A stretch of 33,973 nt of DNA from an uncultured Planctomycetaceae bacterium (lineage in GTDB: Bacteria > Planctomycetota > Planctomycetia > Pirellulales > UBA1268): positions 1 through 33,973 of the forward strand of contig CAIWZS010000148.1 of NCBI GenBank assembly GCA_903917235.1. The letters run 5' to 3'. Each line of letters begins with the position of its first letter. Position 1 is the stretch's first letter. The position numbers and the translations under genes were made by a program. Positions 19,153 to 26,996 of the stretch are shown here, one piece after another. Below the pieces are notes generated by a model. The model saw only the letters and a list, made by a program, of their open reading frames with translations, made no database searches and had not been told where the DNA came from.

Positions 19153-19937
19153 TGCTCGACGCAATCGACTCCGCGTTTCTCTCCCGCTGGCAGGACCACG
19201 CCGGCGGCGGTCTGGTCCCGAACGGCGCCGCCGCTCGACTCGCAGAGCCGGACGTGGCGGTGCGTGGAGTGCCGGCGTCGACGCCGGACGACGCCACGCC
19301 TCCGGCGATGCGCGCCGCGACCGACGACATCGACGCCGCGGACATCGTCCCGCTCCCTCCGCCGGCCGCCGCCGGCCCCGGGCGGGAGCGCAGCGCACGC
19401 ATGATGCCTCCGACTCCGCTCGCTGATGCTTCGCTCGCCGACGCTCCGCTGGTCGACCGCCTGCTCAGGGCGGCCTGGGATGATTGGCACGCACTCGCCG
19501 CGTGCGTGGAGGACGCGCGGCTCGCAGGGCGGCGCGTGATCGCCGTCGCCGGCAGTCGGCCCGGCGAGGGGCGGACCACGCTGGTGGCGTGTCTGGCCGC
19601 GGCGCTGCGGGCCCGCGGACGGGACGTGGTGTGTGCGCAGCCCCACGACTGCGCCGAGGCCGCCGGCGCGGGAAGCCGCCTCCACGACCGCAGAATCGTG
19701 CTCCTCGACGCGGGCGTGTGGTTTCCACCCGGTCCGCTCCATCGGCAGCGGCTGATGGTCTCGAGCCTCGGCGTCGACGCGGCCATCCTCGTGCGCCGGG
19801 CCGACGCCCCCGGCGGCACGGCGAGGCGTGCCGCGCTCGAGTCGCTCGGCATCGAGGTGCTGGGCGAGGTGCTGACGTTCACTCCGACGGGCGAAGCGGC
19901 CGTCGGGACCGCCGGCCCCGGAGACGACGCGCGATGA
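19152..19937 (+). CDS. CpsD/CapB-like P-loop protein lacking the Walker A lysine
   Basis: A 261-residue protein. Residues ~1-105 are low complexity (Ala, Asp, Pro); residues ~125-245 resemble a bacterial tyrosine-kinase (CpsD/CapB/Wzc C-terminal) or MinD-like P-loop fold. The loop reads GSRPGEGRTTL, with R141 at the position of the essential lysine. RIVLLDAGVWFPPGP (181-195) matches the Walker B strand, and AILVRRAD plus LESLGIEVLGEVL match the following strands. The usual Walker A' DAD is replaced by CAQPHD. The protein contains no tyrosine, so the classic C-terminal Tyr-cluster autophosphorylation is impossible. It overlaps both neighbours (TGATG and ATGA). I infer a non-catalytic or altered nucleotide-binding regulator, perhaps of exopolysaccharide export. 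Confidence 0.68.
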   Translation: MLDAIDSAFLSRWQDHAGGGLVPNGAAARLAEPDVAVRGVPASTPDDATPPAMRAATDDIDAADIVPLPPPAAAGPGRERSARMMPPTPLADASLADAPLVDRLLRAAWDDWHALAACVEDARLAGRRVIAVAGSRPGEGRTTLVACLAAALRARGRDVVCAQPHDCAEAAGAGSRLHDRRIVLLDAGVWFPPGPLHRQRLMVSSLGVDAAILVRRADAPGGTARRAALESLGIEVLGEVLTFTPTGEAAVGTAGPGDDAR

Positions 19938-20632
19938 ACGAGGGCACCGGCGGGACCGGCATGCAGGAACACACCCGAGCGGCCGCGGCGCCGCGTGGCC
20001 CGGTGACGCTCACCGCCGGCCAGGAGGCGGCCCTCGCCCGCCTCGGATTCGCCCTCGAGAGGCCCGGCAGCGTGGCCGTGCTCTGCGGGCCCGCCGGCAC
20101 GGGGACGACCGGCGTGCTCGACCGTCTGGAGGCCTGCGCATCGCGTTCGTGCCGGGTCACGCGCACCTCCCTCCGCGACTGGCACGACGGCGCCCCGGTG
20201 CATCCGGCCGATCTGCTCATCGCCGACGACGCCCACGCCGCCACGGCGGACACGCTCGGCCGGTTCGTGCGCCTCGTCCAAACCCGCGATCCGGCGACGA
20301 GGCTCGTGCTCGCCGGTCGCGGCAGGCTGTTCACCCTGCTCTCCCGTGACGTCGGACTGGAGTCGCTCGTGACCCTGCGCGCCATCCTCCACCCGTTCTC
20401 ACCGGAGCAGACCGCAGCCGTGCTCTCCACCACCTGCGCGGCGGCCGGCGTTCCTCCTGACGCACTCGCGGAGTGCGCCGACACGATCCACGAGATCGCA
20501 GGCGGCATACCCGCCACGATCGTCGCCCTCGCACGGGTCGCGCTCGTCATCCGATCGTCGGACCCCGCGCGGCGTCTCGTCGGGGAGGACATCGAGCTGC
20601 TGCATCGTCGCGTGTCGCTCGACGCCGCGTGA
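19934..20632 (+). CDS. ExeA/GspA-like AAA ATPase with degenerate Walker A
   Basis: A 232-residue AAA-type protein similar in layout to ExeA/GspA and exosortase-associated ATPases. The Walker A region is GPAGTGTTG, with T58 where lysine is expected. Walker B is LLIADDAH (D98-D99), with Asp in place of the usual Glu. Later elements are recognisable: RLVLAGRGRLFTLLSRD (compare the GQPEL region), LHPFSPEQTAAVL, and IHEIAGGIPATIVAL as the sensor-2-like GGIP segment. There is no membrane helix, whereas ExeA has one. Its ATG overlaps the stop of the CpsD-like gene (ATGA), so the pair is co-translated. It ends nine bases from the convergent thiO stop. I infer a partner of the preceding protein; hydrolysis is doubtful. 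Confidence 0.68.
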   Translation: MNEGTGGTGMQEHTRAAAAPRGPVTLTAGQEAALARLGFALERPGSVAVLCGPAGTGTTGVLDRLEACASRSCRVTRTSLRDWHDGAPVHPADLLIADDAHAATADTLGRFVRLVQTRDPATRLVLAGRGRLFTLLSRDVGLESLVTLRAILHPFSPEQTAAVLSTTCAAAGVPPDALAECADTIHEIAGGIPATIVALARVALVIRSSDPARRLVGEDIELLHRRVSLDAA

Positions 20633-20641
20633 GCGGCCTGA

Positions 20642-21898
20642 TCACGGCCGCTCCGACGCCGCACGCGCGAGCATCGCGGCGACCGAGTCGGGACCGGGTG
20701 GCGTGACGCATCGGTCGGCGGCGAACGGCGTCGCATCCAGCTCGGGCCGGCGCCCCTCCACGAGGTCCGCGATCATCACCGCGGTGCCCGTCGATTGGTG
20801 CAGCCCGGCGCGGAAATGCCCCGCGGCGACGAAGACGTTGTCGAGGCCGGGCACCGGACCGATCGTCGGCAGACCGTCGAGCGACCCCGGACGCAGTCCT
20901 GCCCAGACCCGCTCGACCCGTGCCCCCGACAGCGTGCCGAGCATCTCTTCGGCGAAGCCGCGGAGATGGCCGACCACGTCGGCCGTGGCGGTCGCGGTGA
21001 AGCCCGCGTCCTCCAGCGTGGAGCCGACGAGCAGGCGACCGTCGGGACGAGGCACGAGATACTCGAGGCCGCGGTTCACCACGCGTCCGAGCATCTGCCT
21101 GGCGAGCGCGAGGAGCACGATCTGTCCGCGAATCGGCCGCGTTTCGACCCGCAGGCCGAGCGCCCGCCCGAGCGGCCCGCTCCAGGCACCCGCGGCGAGC
21201 ACGTAGCATCCGGCCCGCACCGTCCCTCCGCCACCCGACCCGTCGAGCCGCACGCCGCGCGCGCGGCCGCCGCTCGTCTCGATGGCATCCACCGCGCCCC
21301 CACGGATGATCTCCACGCCCCGCGCCCGACAGGAGCGCTCGAGCGCGGCGAGGTGCCGCGGCGGCCTGATCCGCCGTTCCTCCGGCAGCAGAAACCCGGC
21401 GACGACCTCCCCTCGTGTCACGGCATCCGCGAGCGCCGGCTCGAGGCTGGACACACCTGCTCCGTCGAGCCACTCGCACCGTGCACCGCGGCTGAGCCAG
21501 TCGGCACGCACCCCGCGGAGCCGCTCGATCGCCTCCGTCGAGCGCGCAAGGTGGAGTCCGCCGCATTCCTGCAGCTCGTTGTCGATGCCCGTCTCGTCGC
21601 GCAGATCGACCGACCACTGCCGGTGCAGTCGGTCGCTCCACGCGGTCAGGCGCGCGTTGGCGGGCGCCGTCGCCCATGCCGGTGCCGGCGGAAAGATCCC
21701 CGCCGCCGCCCAGGACGACGTCGCCCGGGGTTCGTCGCGCGCAAGCACCCGGACCGACCGGCCCCGGCCGGCGAGTTCGCGGGCGATCGACAGGCCGATG
21801 ACGCCCCCGCCGATGATGCAGCAGTCGGTCGGCCCGGCTCCTCCGGTCACGTGCTCGGAGGCCGGACGGCGTCCATGCGGCTCCGCGTCGTCAGGCAT
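20642..21898 (-). CDS. thiO: Glycine oxidase ThiO / FAD-dependent D-amino-acid oxidase family
   Basis: A 418-residue FAD-dependent oxidase of the DAO family, best matching ThiO, which oxidises glycine to iminoglycine for the thiazole ring of thiamine. The dinucleotide-binding motif is CIIGGGVIGLSIARELA (about residues 27-43) and SSWAAAGIFPP matches the ThiO SWAAAGM motif. Near the C-terminus GHFRAG carries the substrate-binding arginine. ATG 21898 is preferred over upstream codons because it overlaps the stop of the DUF3500-like gene by eight bases (ATGCCTGA), implying coupling. No thiG, thiS or thiE is visible, so a general amino-acid oxidase role is possible. The C-terminal ~40 residues after VEGRRPELD are a variable tail. 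Confidence 0.82.
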   Translation of the reverse strand: MPDDAEPHGRRPASEHVTGGAGPTDCCIIGGGVIGLSIARELAGRGRSVRVLARDEPRATSSWAAAGIFPPAPAWATAPANARLTAWSDRLHRQWSVDLRDETGIDNELQECGGLHLARSTEAIERLRGVRADWLSRGARCEWLDGAGVSSLEPALADAVTRGEVVAGFLLPEERRIRPPRHLAALERSCRARGVEIIRGGAVDAIETSGGRARGVRLDGSGGGGTVRAGCYVLAAGAWSGPLGRALGLRVETRPIRGQIVLLALARQMLGRVVNRGLEYLVPRPDGRLLVGSTLEDAGFTATATADVVGHLRGFAEEMLGTLSGARVERVWAGLRPGSLDGLPTIGPVPGLDNVFVAAGHFRAGLHQSTGTAVMIADLVEGRRPELDATPFAADRCVTPPGPDSVAAMLARAASERP

Positions 21899-22910
21899 TG
21901 ACCGGGATGTCCGCACGATCCGCGATGTTCACCCAGACGTGGACGTGCGGCGAGCCACGGAAGTACCACACGAACGACGGCCCCTCGAGCCGCCAGTTGT
22001 CCCACACGCCGTCGTCGCCGATGTCGCCCTGGCGGTAGAACGCGAGCCGGCACCGGTCGAGTCCGCCCTGTCGCTCGAGGCAGCCGCGGACCTCCTCGCG
22101 ATCCGCCGTGCGGAACGGTTCGAGGAGCACCGCGAGCACCCGCTCCACCTCCCCGCGCTGATCGGGCGAGAGGTCGCTCAACGGGATGCCGGGCAGCCCT
22201 TCCCCCGGTCCGCGGAATCCGACGGCGGCCTCCTTCGGCGCCTGCTCGACGAGTGCCTTCGTCCGCTGCGCCCCGTCGAGCATCCCGAAGACACGGTTGG
22301 CCGCGACGGCCTGCGGCCAAAACACGTTGCCTGCGTGGTCCCGCTCCTCGTTGAAGGCACCGGTGTCGTGCCCGTAGAAGATCGGGCCGCCGAAGGCGAC
22401 GCTCTCGGCCGAGTCTCCGTCGCAGCGCAGCGTCATGTGGCGTCCCGTCAGCAGGAACTGGAACGTCCCGCTGCCAGGCTCACCGAGCAGCGCGATCGAC
22501 TGGTGGTGCCCGAAGCCGCCGCAGTCGTCCTCCATCTGCTTGTCGAACCGCCCGTGCCAGTCGGGCTCGATGAGCGACTCGAAGATCTCCCGCACGAGCC
22601 GCTGCTGGTCCTTGGTGAAGAAGTCGCCCGCCACGGTCGGCTTCGTGGCGTTCCAGTTGTTGCCGATCCTGGTGCGGAGCAGCCCGAACTTCGGGTGCCG
22701 GTAGTCCCAGGGAAAGCAGACCTCGGCACGCTGCGTCGGCGAGAGCGAGGCATGCAGTGTCGCGGCGAGCGACTCCGCGGTGCGGCCCGCGGCGGGCGCG
22801 TCTGCGGGCGAGGCGGCCAGGGCGCCCGAGCCGCAGGCGGTGACGATGCCGGCGCAGCCGGCGGCGCCCGTGAGAAGGTGACGGCGGGAAACGGGTTTCA
22901 TCGTGGCCAT
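21891..22910 (-). CDS. DUF3500-like protein with Tat signal, possible lipoprotein
   Basis: A 339-residue exported protein. The start ATG 22910 has AGGAG seven bases upstream. The N-terminus carries a twin-arginine signal (SRRHLLTGAAG) and a following VTAC lipobox with C26 as a possible lipid anchor. The body resembles DUF3500 proteins: WDYRHPKFGLLRTRIGNNWN, DDCGGFGHHQSIALLGEPG, FQFLLTGRHMTLRCDGD and GGPIFYGHDTGAFNEERDHAGNV. Several His and Asp residues in these conserved blocks could form a metal or cofactor site, and Tat export fits a folded cofactor-bearing protein; both points are inference. It lies 80 bases downstream of mutM and overlaps thiO. The biochemical activity is unknown. Confidence 0.75.
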   Translation of the reverse strand: MATMKPVSRRHLLTGAAGCAGIVTACGSGALAASPADAPAAGRTAESLAATLHASLSPTQRAEVCFPWDYRHPKFGLLRTRIGNNWNATKPTVAGDFFTKDQQRLVREIFESLIEPDWHGRFDKQMEDDCGGFGHHQSIALLGEPGSGTFQFLLTGRHMTLRCDGDSAESVAFGGPIFYGHDTGAFNEERDHAGNVFWPQAVAANRVFGMLDGAQRTKALVEQAPKEAAVGFRGPGEGLPGIPLSDLSPDQRGEVERVLAVLLEPFRTADREEVRGCLERQGGLDRCRLAFYRQGDIGDDGVWDNWRLEGPSFVWYFRGSPHVHVWVNIADRADIPVNA

Positions 22911-22990
22911 GGCACTGCTCCTGTGCGCGGGTGTCGGGACGACGGTCTTCCGAGGTGGCGGAAGGCATGCCCGCCGCACCACACCGACCG

Positions 22991-23923
22991 TCAGCGTATG
23001 CCAGCGGTGCGCGTCCCGCCACTTCGACCCGGCCGACGGCCGCCGGCCCCGCGACGCCCGCGAGGCTGGCAGCCGGGGCAGAAGAACGTCGATCGCTGCG
23101 CCTGCACGATCCGCGTCACCGAGCCGCCGCAGGTCGCGCACGCCCGGCCCTCGCGGCCGTAGACGCGATGCCGGTGCTGAAAGCGCCCGGGTCGGCCGTC
23201 CACCGCGCGATAGGTGCGATCCCCGATCGACGACCCGGCGAATCGGACGGCCTCCGCCAGGACGAGGCGGGTGGCGTCCGCGATCGCCTGCCAGCCCGTG
23301 ACCGGGATGCTGCGGCAGGCCGTGCGCGGGTCGATTCCGACGCGGTGCAGGATCTCGGCCGCATAGATGTTGCCGACGCCGGCCACGGCACGCTGATCCA
23401 GGAGCGCGACCTTGATCGCACGGCGGGAGCTGCCGAGCCTCGCGGCGAGCTCCTCGCCGGTGACGAGCAGCCCATCCGGACCCAGCCGCGCGGCGCCGCA
23501 GACGGATTCCAGGCCACGGGCGTCGAACAGCCTGATCGTCCCGAGTCCGCGTCGGTCCCAGAAAAGCATGCGGAGCGGCCGGCGCGAGGGCCCCGCGGCC
23601 GGCGAGTCGAAATCCACGACCAGCCGCACGTGCTCGAGCGTCGGTGGATCGGCCAGCAGCATGAGGCCGGTCATCCGCGGCTCGATCACGAGCCAGGTGT
23701 GCGGTTCGGCAGGCGGGGCCGCGATGCCCAGCACCACGCGCTTGCCGCGACGGCCGACCGTCGCGATGGAGCGTCCCACCAGCCGGGCGGAGAAGACGTG
23801 GGGACGCGGCCGCACGCTCAGGGGCCGCACGAGACCGCGCGGGAACCGCACCGCGGCGATCCGGAGGCCGACGACGGGCGCAAGGCCCCGGCGCATCGTC
23901 TCGACCTCGGGAAGTTCCGGCAT
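22991..23923 (-). CDS. mutM: Formamidopyrimidine-DNA glycosylase
   Basis: MutM (Fpg) excises 8-oxoguanine and other oxidised purines and cleaves the abasic strand. The N-terminus is MPELPEVET, with P2 as catalytic nucleophile and E3; K61 (RRGKR) contacts DNA. The helix-two-turn-helix region is present (LLDQRAVAGVGNIYAAEIL), and the zinc finger is C262-x2-C265 ... C282-x2-C285, with the conserved QRSTFFCPGC. At 310 residues it is about 40 longer than E. coli MutM. The extra length comes from small insertions (for example FDSPAAGPSRRPL) and an Arg/Gly-rich tail of ~25 residues after the zinc finger. It is divergent from trpB and first in a same-strand run with the DUF3500-like gene and thiO. 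Confidence 0.94.
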   Translation of the reverse strand: MPELPEVETMRRGLAPVVGLRIAAVRFPRGLVRPLSVRPRPHVFSARLVGRSIATVGRRGKRVVLGIAAPPAEPHTWLVIEPRMTGLMLLADPPTLEHVRLVVDFDSPAAGPSRRPLRMLFWDRRGLGTIRLFDARGLESVCGAARLGPDGLLVTGEELAARLGSSRRAIKVALLDQRAVAGVGNIYAAEILHRVGIDPRTACRSIPVTGWQAIADATRLVLAEAVRFAGSSIGDRTYRAVDGRPGRFQHRHRVYGREGRACATCGGSVTRIVQAQRSTFFCPGCQPRGRRGAGGRRPGRSGGTRTAGIR

Positions 23924-23936
23924 GACGGCTCGCGCG

Positions 23937-23965
23937 CTGATCGAATGATCCCGGCAGGCTACAAT
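23937..23965 (+). promoter_or_regulatory. Candidate promoter for trpBA
   Basis: TACAAT (23960-23965, 5 of 6 consensus) lies 17 bases after CTGATC (23937-23942, 3 of 6) in the 182-base gap between divergent mutM and trpB. The leader would be about 130 bases and pyrimidine-rich. No Trp-codon leader peptide or terminator/antiterminator pair was seen. Confidence 0.35.
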
Positions 23966-24105
23966 CGGTTTCGGCGGCAGGCCACCACGCGGTCGGATCG
24001 TCGTTCCGCGGGACCAGCCGGCAGCCGTTCGCGGCCGCAGCGCTCCTCATCACGTTCCTCGCCGTTCCTCACGCCCCCTCGCCTCCTCCCCCACCATCCG
24101 CCCGG

Positions 24106-25389
24106 ATGACCGACGTGTCGATCGCACCACGCACCTTCGATGCTCCGCGGATGCACGGACCCGACGGGGATCGACCGACGGTGTCGATGGTGCCCGATTC
24201 GCTCGGACGATTCGGGCGGTTCGGCGGGCGGTACGTTCCCGAGACGCTCTCGGCCGCGTTGGACCAGCTCGAGCAGGCCTACGCCGAGGCGAGCGCCGAT
24301 CCGGCCTTCGCCGCCGAGGTGGACCGGCTGCTCGCGACGTTCGTGGGACGGGCGACCCCGCTCCACTTCGCCGAACGTCTCACGCGGCGCTCCGGCGGCG
24401 CCCAGATCTGGCTCAAGCGGGAGGATCTCAGCCACACCGGCGCCCACAAGATCAACAACACGATCGGCCAGGCGCTGCTCGCGATCCGCATGGGCAAGCG
24501 GCGGATCATCGCCGAGACGGGAGCGGGGCAGCATGGCGTCGCCACGGCGACCGCCTGCTCGTTGTTCGGCCTCGAGTGCGTGGTCTACATGGGAGCCGAG
24601 GACGTGCGCCGGCAGGCGCCCAACGTGCGTGCCATGCGGCTGATGGGTGCGGAGGTGCGGCCGGTCGAGAGCGGCTCGCGGACGCTCCGCGACGCGATCA
24701 ACGAGGCGATGCGGGACTGGATGGGATCGGTGGAGACCACCCACTACATCATCGGGTCGGTCGTCGGACCGCATCCCTTCCCGCGAATCGTTCGTGACTT
24801 CCAGTCGGTGATCGGCCGCGAGACGATCGACCAGTGCCGCGCGCGGTTCGGGCGGCTGCCGGACACCGTCGTCGCCTGCGTCGGCGGCGGCAGCAACGCG
24901 GCGGGGATGTTCTTCCCCTTCGTCGATCACGTGGCCGTGCGGCTCGTCGGCGTCGAGGCGGGCGGTCGATCGGCCGCGGCCGGACAGCACGCGGCCAGCC
25001 TCAGTCACGGCAGCCCCGGCGTCCTGCACGGCAGCCTCAGCTACGTGCTCCAGGACCGCGACGGGCAGACCTCCGACGTGCACTCCGTGTCGGCCGGACT
25101 CGATTATCCCGGTGTCGGTCCCGAGCACGCCTACTGGCGCGATCTGGGCCGCGTGGAATACACGAGCGTCACCGATGCCGAGGCCCTCGACGCCTTCGAT
25201 CTGGTCGCCCGCAACGAGGGAATCCTGCCGGCACTCGAGACGTCGCACGCGCTTTCCTGGGCGGTGGCGGAGGCCTCCCGTCGCCCCGCTGCGGAGATCA
25301 TGGTCGTCTGCCTCTCGGGGCGCGGCGACAAGGATGCCGCCGAGATCGCCCGACTCCGCGGCCTTCCGCCCGATGCCGCCACCACCTGA
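24106..25389 (+). CDS. trpB: Tryptophan synthase beta chain
   Basis: TrpB condenses indole with serine to tryptophan using PLP, in a complex with TrpA. The product has 427 residues. The first ~30 are an unconserved extension before [15 protein letters not shown], so the true start could be ATG 24151 or 24190 instead of 24106. The Schiff-base lysine is K115 (HTGAHKINN). Other landmarks are [15 protein letters not shown], the phosphate-binding [17 protein letters not shown], and [13 protein letters not shown]. trpA follows after 13 bases on the same strand, the usual order. The type is the standard TrpB1, as expected for a TrpA-dependent enzyme. Confidence 0.97.
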   Translation: MTDVSIAPRTFDAPRMHGPDGDRPTVSMVPDSLGRFGRFGGRYVPETLSAALDQLEQAYAEASADPAFAAEVDRLLATFVGRATPLHFAERLTRRSGGAQIWLKREDLSHTGAHKINNTIGQALLAIRMGKRRIIAETGAGQHGVATATACSLFGLECVVYMGAEDVRRQAPNVRAMRLMGAEVRPVESGSRTLRDAINEAMRDWMGSVETTHYIIGSVVGPHPFPRIVRDFQSVIGRETIDQCRARFGRLPDTVVACVGGGSNAAGMFFPFVDHVAVRLVGVEAGGRSAAAGQHAASLSHGSPGVLHGSLSYVLQDRDGQTSDVHSVSAGLDYPGVGPEHAYWRDLGRVEYTSVTDAEALDAFDLVARNEGILPALETSHALSWAVAEASRRPAAEIMVVCLSGRGDKDAAEIARLRGLPPDAATT

Positions 25390-25402
25390 CCTCGCATCGC
25401 CC

Positions 25403-26245
25403 ATGCATCCTGCCGCGTCGACCGTCACCGCATCGGGCAGCGGACTCGACCGGATCGCAGCCGTCTTCGCGGCGGCCCGCGCATCCGGCCACCGTGTGCT
25501 CGCCCCGTTCGTCACCGCGGGGGATCCGGACGTCGAGACGAGCGTGGCGGTGATCGAGGCCGCCGACCGCGCCGGAGCGTCGCTCTGCGAGCTGGGAGTG
25601 CCGTACAGCGACCCGATCGCCGACGGCCCGGTGATTCAGGCCTCCTACACGCGGGCCCTCGGCGCGGGCCTCACGCTCGAGGACGTGTTCGTCGTCGCCA
25701 GCGAGGCGGCGTCCCGGGTGCGCATGCCGCTCCTCGCGATGGCCAGCTACGCCATCATCTTCCGTCGTGGAGTGGTCCGGTTCGTCGCGGACGCCCGGGC
25801 GGCCGGACTGGCGGGGCTCGTCGTGCCGGACCTTCCGCTCGAGGAGGCCGACGAACTCGATGCGGCGTGTCGCGAGGCTGGGCTCGCGCTCGTGCGACTC
25901 GTCACGCCGACCACTCCACCGGCGCGGGCCGAGGCGATCGCCCGCGCCTCCACCGGTTTTCTCTACTGTGTCTCGGTCGCAGGGGTGACCGGGGCCCGGT
26001 CGGAACTCCCCGACGGGCTCGCCGAGCGGGTGCGGTGGCTGGCGACGAAGACGACCGTGCCGATCCTCGTCGGCTTCGGGATCGCGGCTCCCGACCAGGT
26101 GCGGGCCGTGGGTGCGGTGGCCGATGGCGCGATCGTCGGATCCGCGCTCGTGCGGAGGGTGGCCGATGCGATCGGCCAGCCGCGCGAGGCACTGCTCGAC
26201 TCCGTCGGCCGGTTCGTCGGCGACCTGGCGGCAGCGACGCGCTGA
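25403..26245 (+). CDS. trpA: Tryptophan synthase alpha chain
   Basis: TrpA cleaves indole-3-glycerol phosphate to indole and glyceraldehyde-3-phosphate and channels indole to TrpB. The product is 280 residues (family ~265). Catalytic residues E63 (CELGVPYSDP) and D74 (IADGP) are 11 apart, as in E. coli E49 and D60. The phosphate-binding end of the barrel is seen in SVAGVTGARSELP and VGFGIAAPDQVRAV ... GAIVGSALVRRV. ATG 25403 is 13 bases after the trpB stop and begins a ~15-residue unconserved N-terminus; there is no strong ribosome-binding site, so coupling to trpB translation is likely. Confidence 0.97.
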   Translation: MHPAASTVTASGSGLDRIAAVFAAARASGHRVLAPFVTAGDPDVETSVAVIEAADRAGASLCELGVPYSDPIADGPVIQASYTRALGAGLTLEDVFVVASEAASRVRMPLLAMASYAIIFRRGVVRFVADARAAGLAGLVVPDLPLEEADELDAACREAGLALVRLVTPTTPPARAEAIARASTGFLYCVSVAGVTGARSELPDGLAERVRWLATKTTVPILVGFGIAAPDQVRAVGAVADGAIVGSALVRRVADAIGQPREALLDSVGRFVGDLAAATR

Positions 26246-26444
26246 CCCGGTGGCCCGCGCGGCTCGCGGCAAAGATCGAGGGCGCATGTCTCGGACGTGA
26301 CGCGCGAACCTACGCCGCCCCGGATTGGCATGGCCCGGCGGCCGGCCGCGCCGATAAAATTCCGAGCCGACCGGGAATCCGGACGGATCACAGACATGGT
26401 TTCGGCGGGCCTCCCGAGCGCCGGCCCGCACGGAGGTGCGTCCC

Positions 26445-26954
26445 ATGTTTGCCGCCAGCGAGCCTGACGACATCGATCGCTTCTTCCGCGGTCTGACGGA
26501 GTATGCGTTCCACGCGCGGCTGGGGATCGTCGACCCGCCGCTCGTGGACTACGTGTCGCTGCTCCTCGTGCGGTTTCTCCGTGTCGACGCCGCGGACCTG
26601 GCGACGGTGTCGGCACCCGCGCCTGCCGACGTCGTCCAGCGCATGGTCGTCGCCCGGCAGCACGCAGCGGCGGAGGCGCGGGAGGAGTTCCGTCAGATCG
26701 GCGACACGACGCTGTTTTGGAGCGGCCTCTACCCCGAGGCGATCGCGCGACGGCCGTCCACCGGTGATGACACCCTCATCGGGTATCGCGAAGCCGGGCG
26801 GCGGGCGTACTGGCTCGCGGCCACGCTTGACGTCCGCGACGACGACACCTCCGGCTCCACGGAGCGCGTCCTGCTCGAGCGGCTGGCGAGGGAGTACGAC
26901 GTCTGCGTCGAGGGGCTCTCAGAGGTCCGTCGGGCGTGGGGCGACGCGGCCTGA
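26445..26954 (+). CDS. Conserved hypothetical protein (169 aa)
   Basis: A 169-residue soluble protein with no signal peptide or membrane helix. GGAGG (26432-26436) eight bases upstream supports ATG 26445 over the in-frame GTG at 26436. It is helical, with distinctive blocks RFFRGLTEYAFHARLGIVDPPLVDYVSLLLVRFLR, AAAEAREEFRQIGDTTLFWSGLYPE and GYREAGRRAYWLAA, which resemble a conserved planctomycete hypothetical of unknown role. It follows trpA after a 199-base gap, so it may have its own promoter; TAAAAT at 26355-26360 is a possible -10 but has no -35 at normal spacing. Its stop lies 42 bases from the convergent ABC gene. No function is assigned. Confidence 0.75.
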   Translation: MFAASEPDDIDRFFRGLTEYAFHARLGIVDPPLVDYVSLLLVRFLRVDAADLATVSAPAPADVVQRMVVARQHAAAEAREEFRQIGDTTLFWSGLYPEAIARRPSTGDDTLIGYREAGRRAYWLAATLDVRDDDTSGSTERVLLERLAREYDVCVEGLSEVRRAWGDAA

Positions 26955-26996
26955 GTCGCGGTGACGCGGAGTCGCCGGTGGGTCCGGCCGACGCGG

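Noticed and set aside
21282-23162. A 626-codon plus-strand frame opposite thiO and the DUF3500-like gene.
   Set aside because: Antisense shadow; the minus strand shows FAD-binding and Tat motifs with a clean start/stop overlap.
23966-24105. Possible trp attenuator or leader peptide before trpB.
   Set aside because: No short frame with consecutive TGG codons and no terminator/antiterminator hairpins; the leader is simply C-rich.
26325-26360. TTGGCA and TAAAAT as a promoter for the 169-aa gene.
   Set aside because: The spacer is 24 bases, too long for a standard sigma70 promoter.
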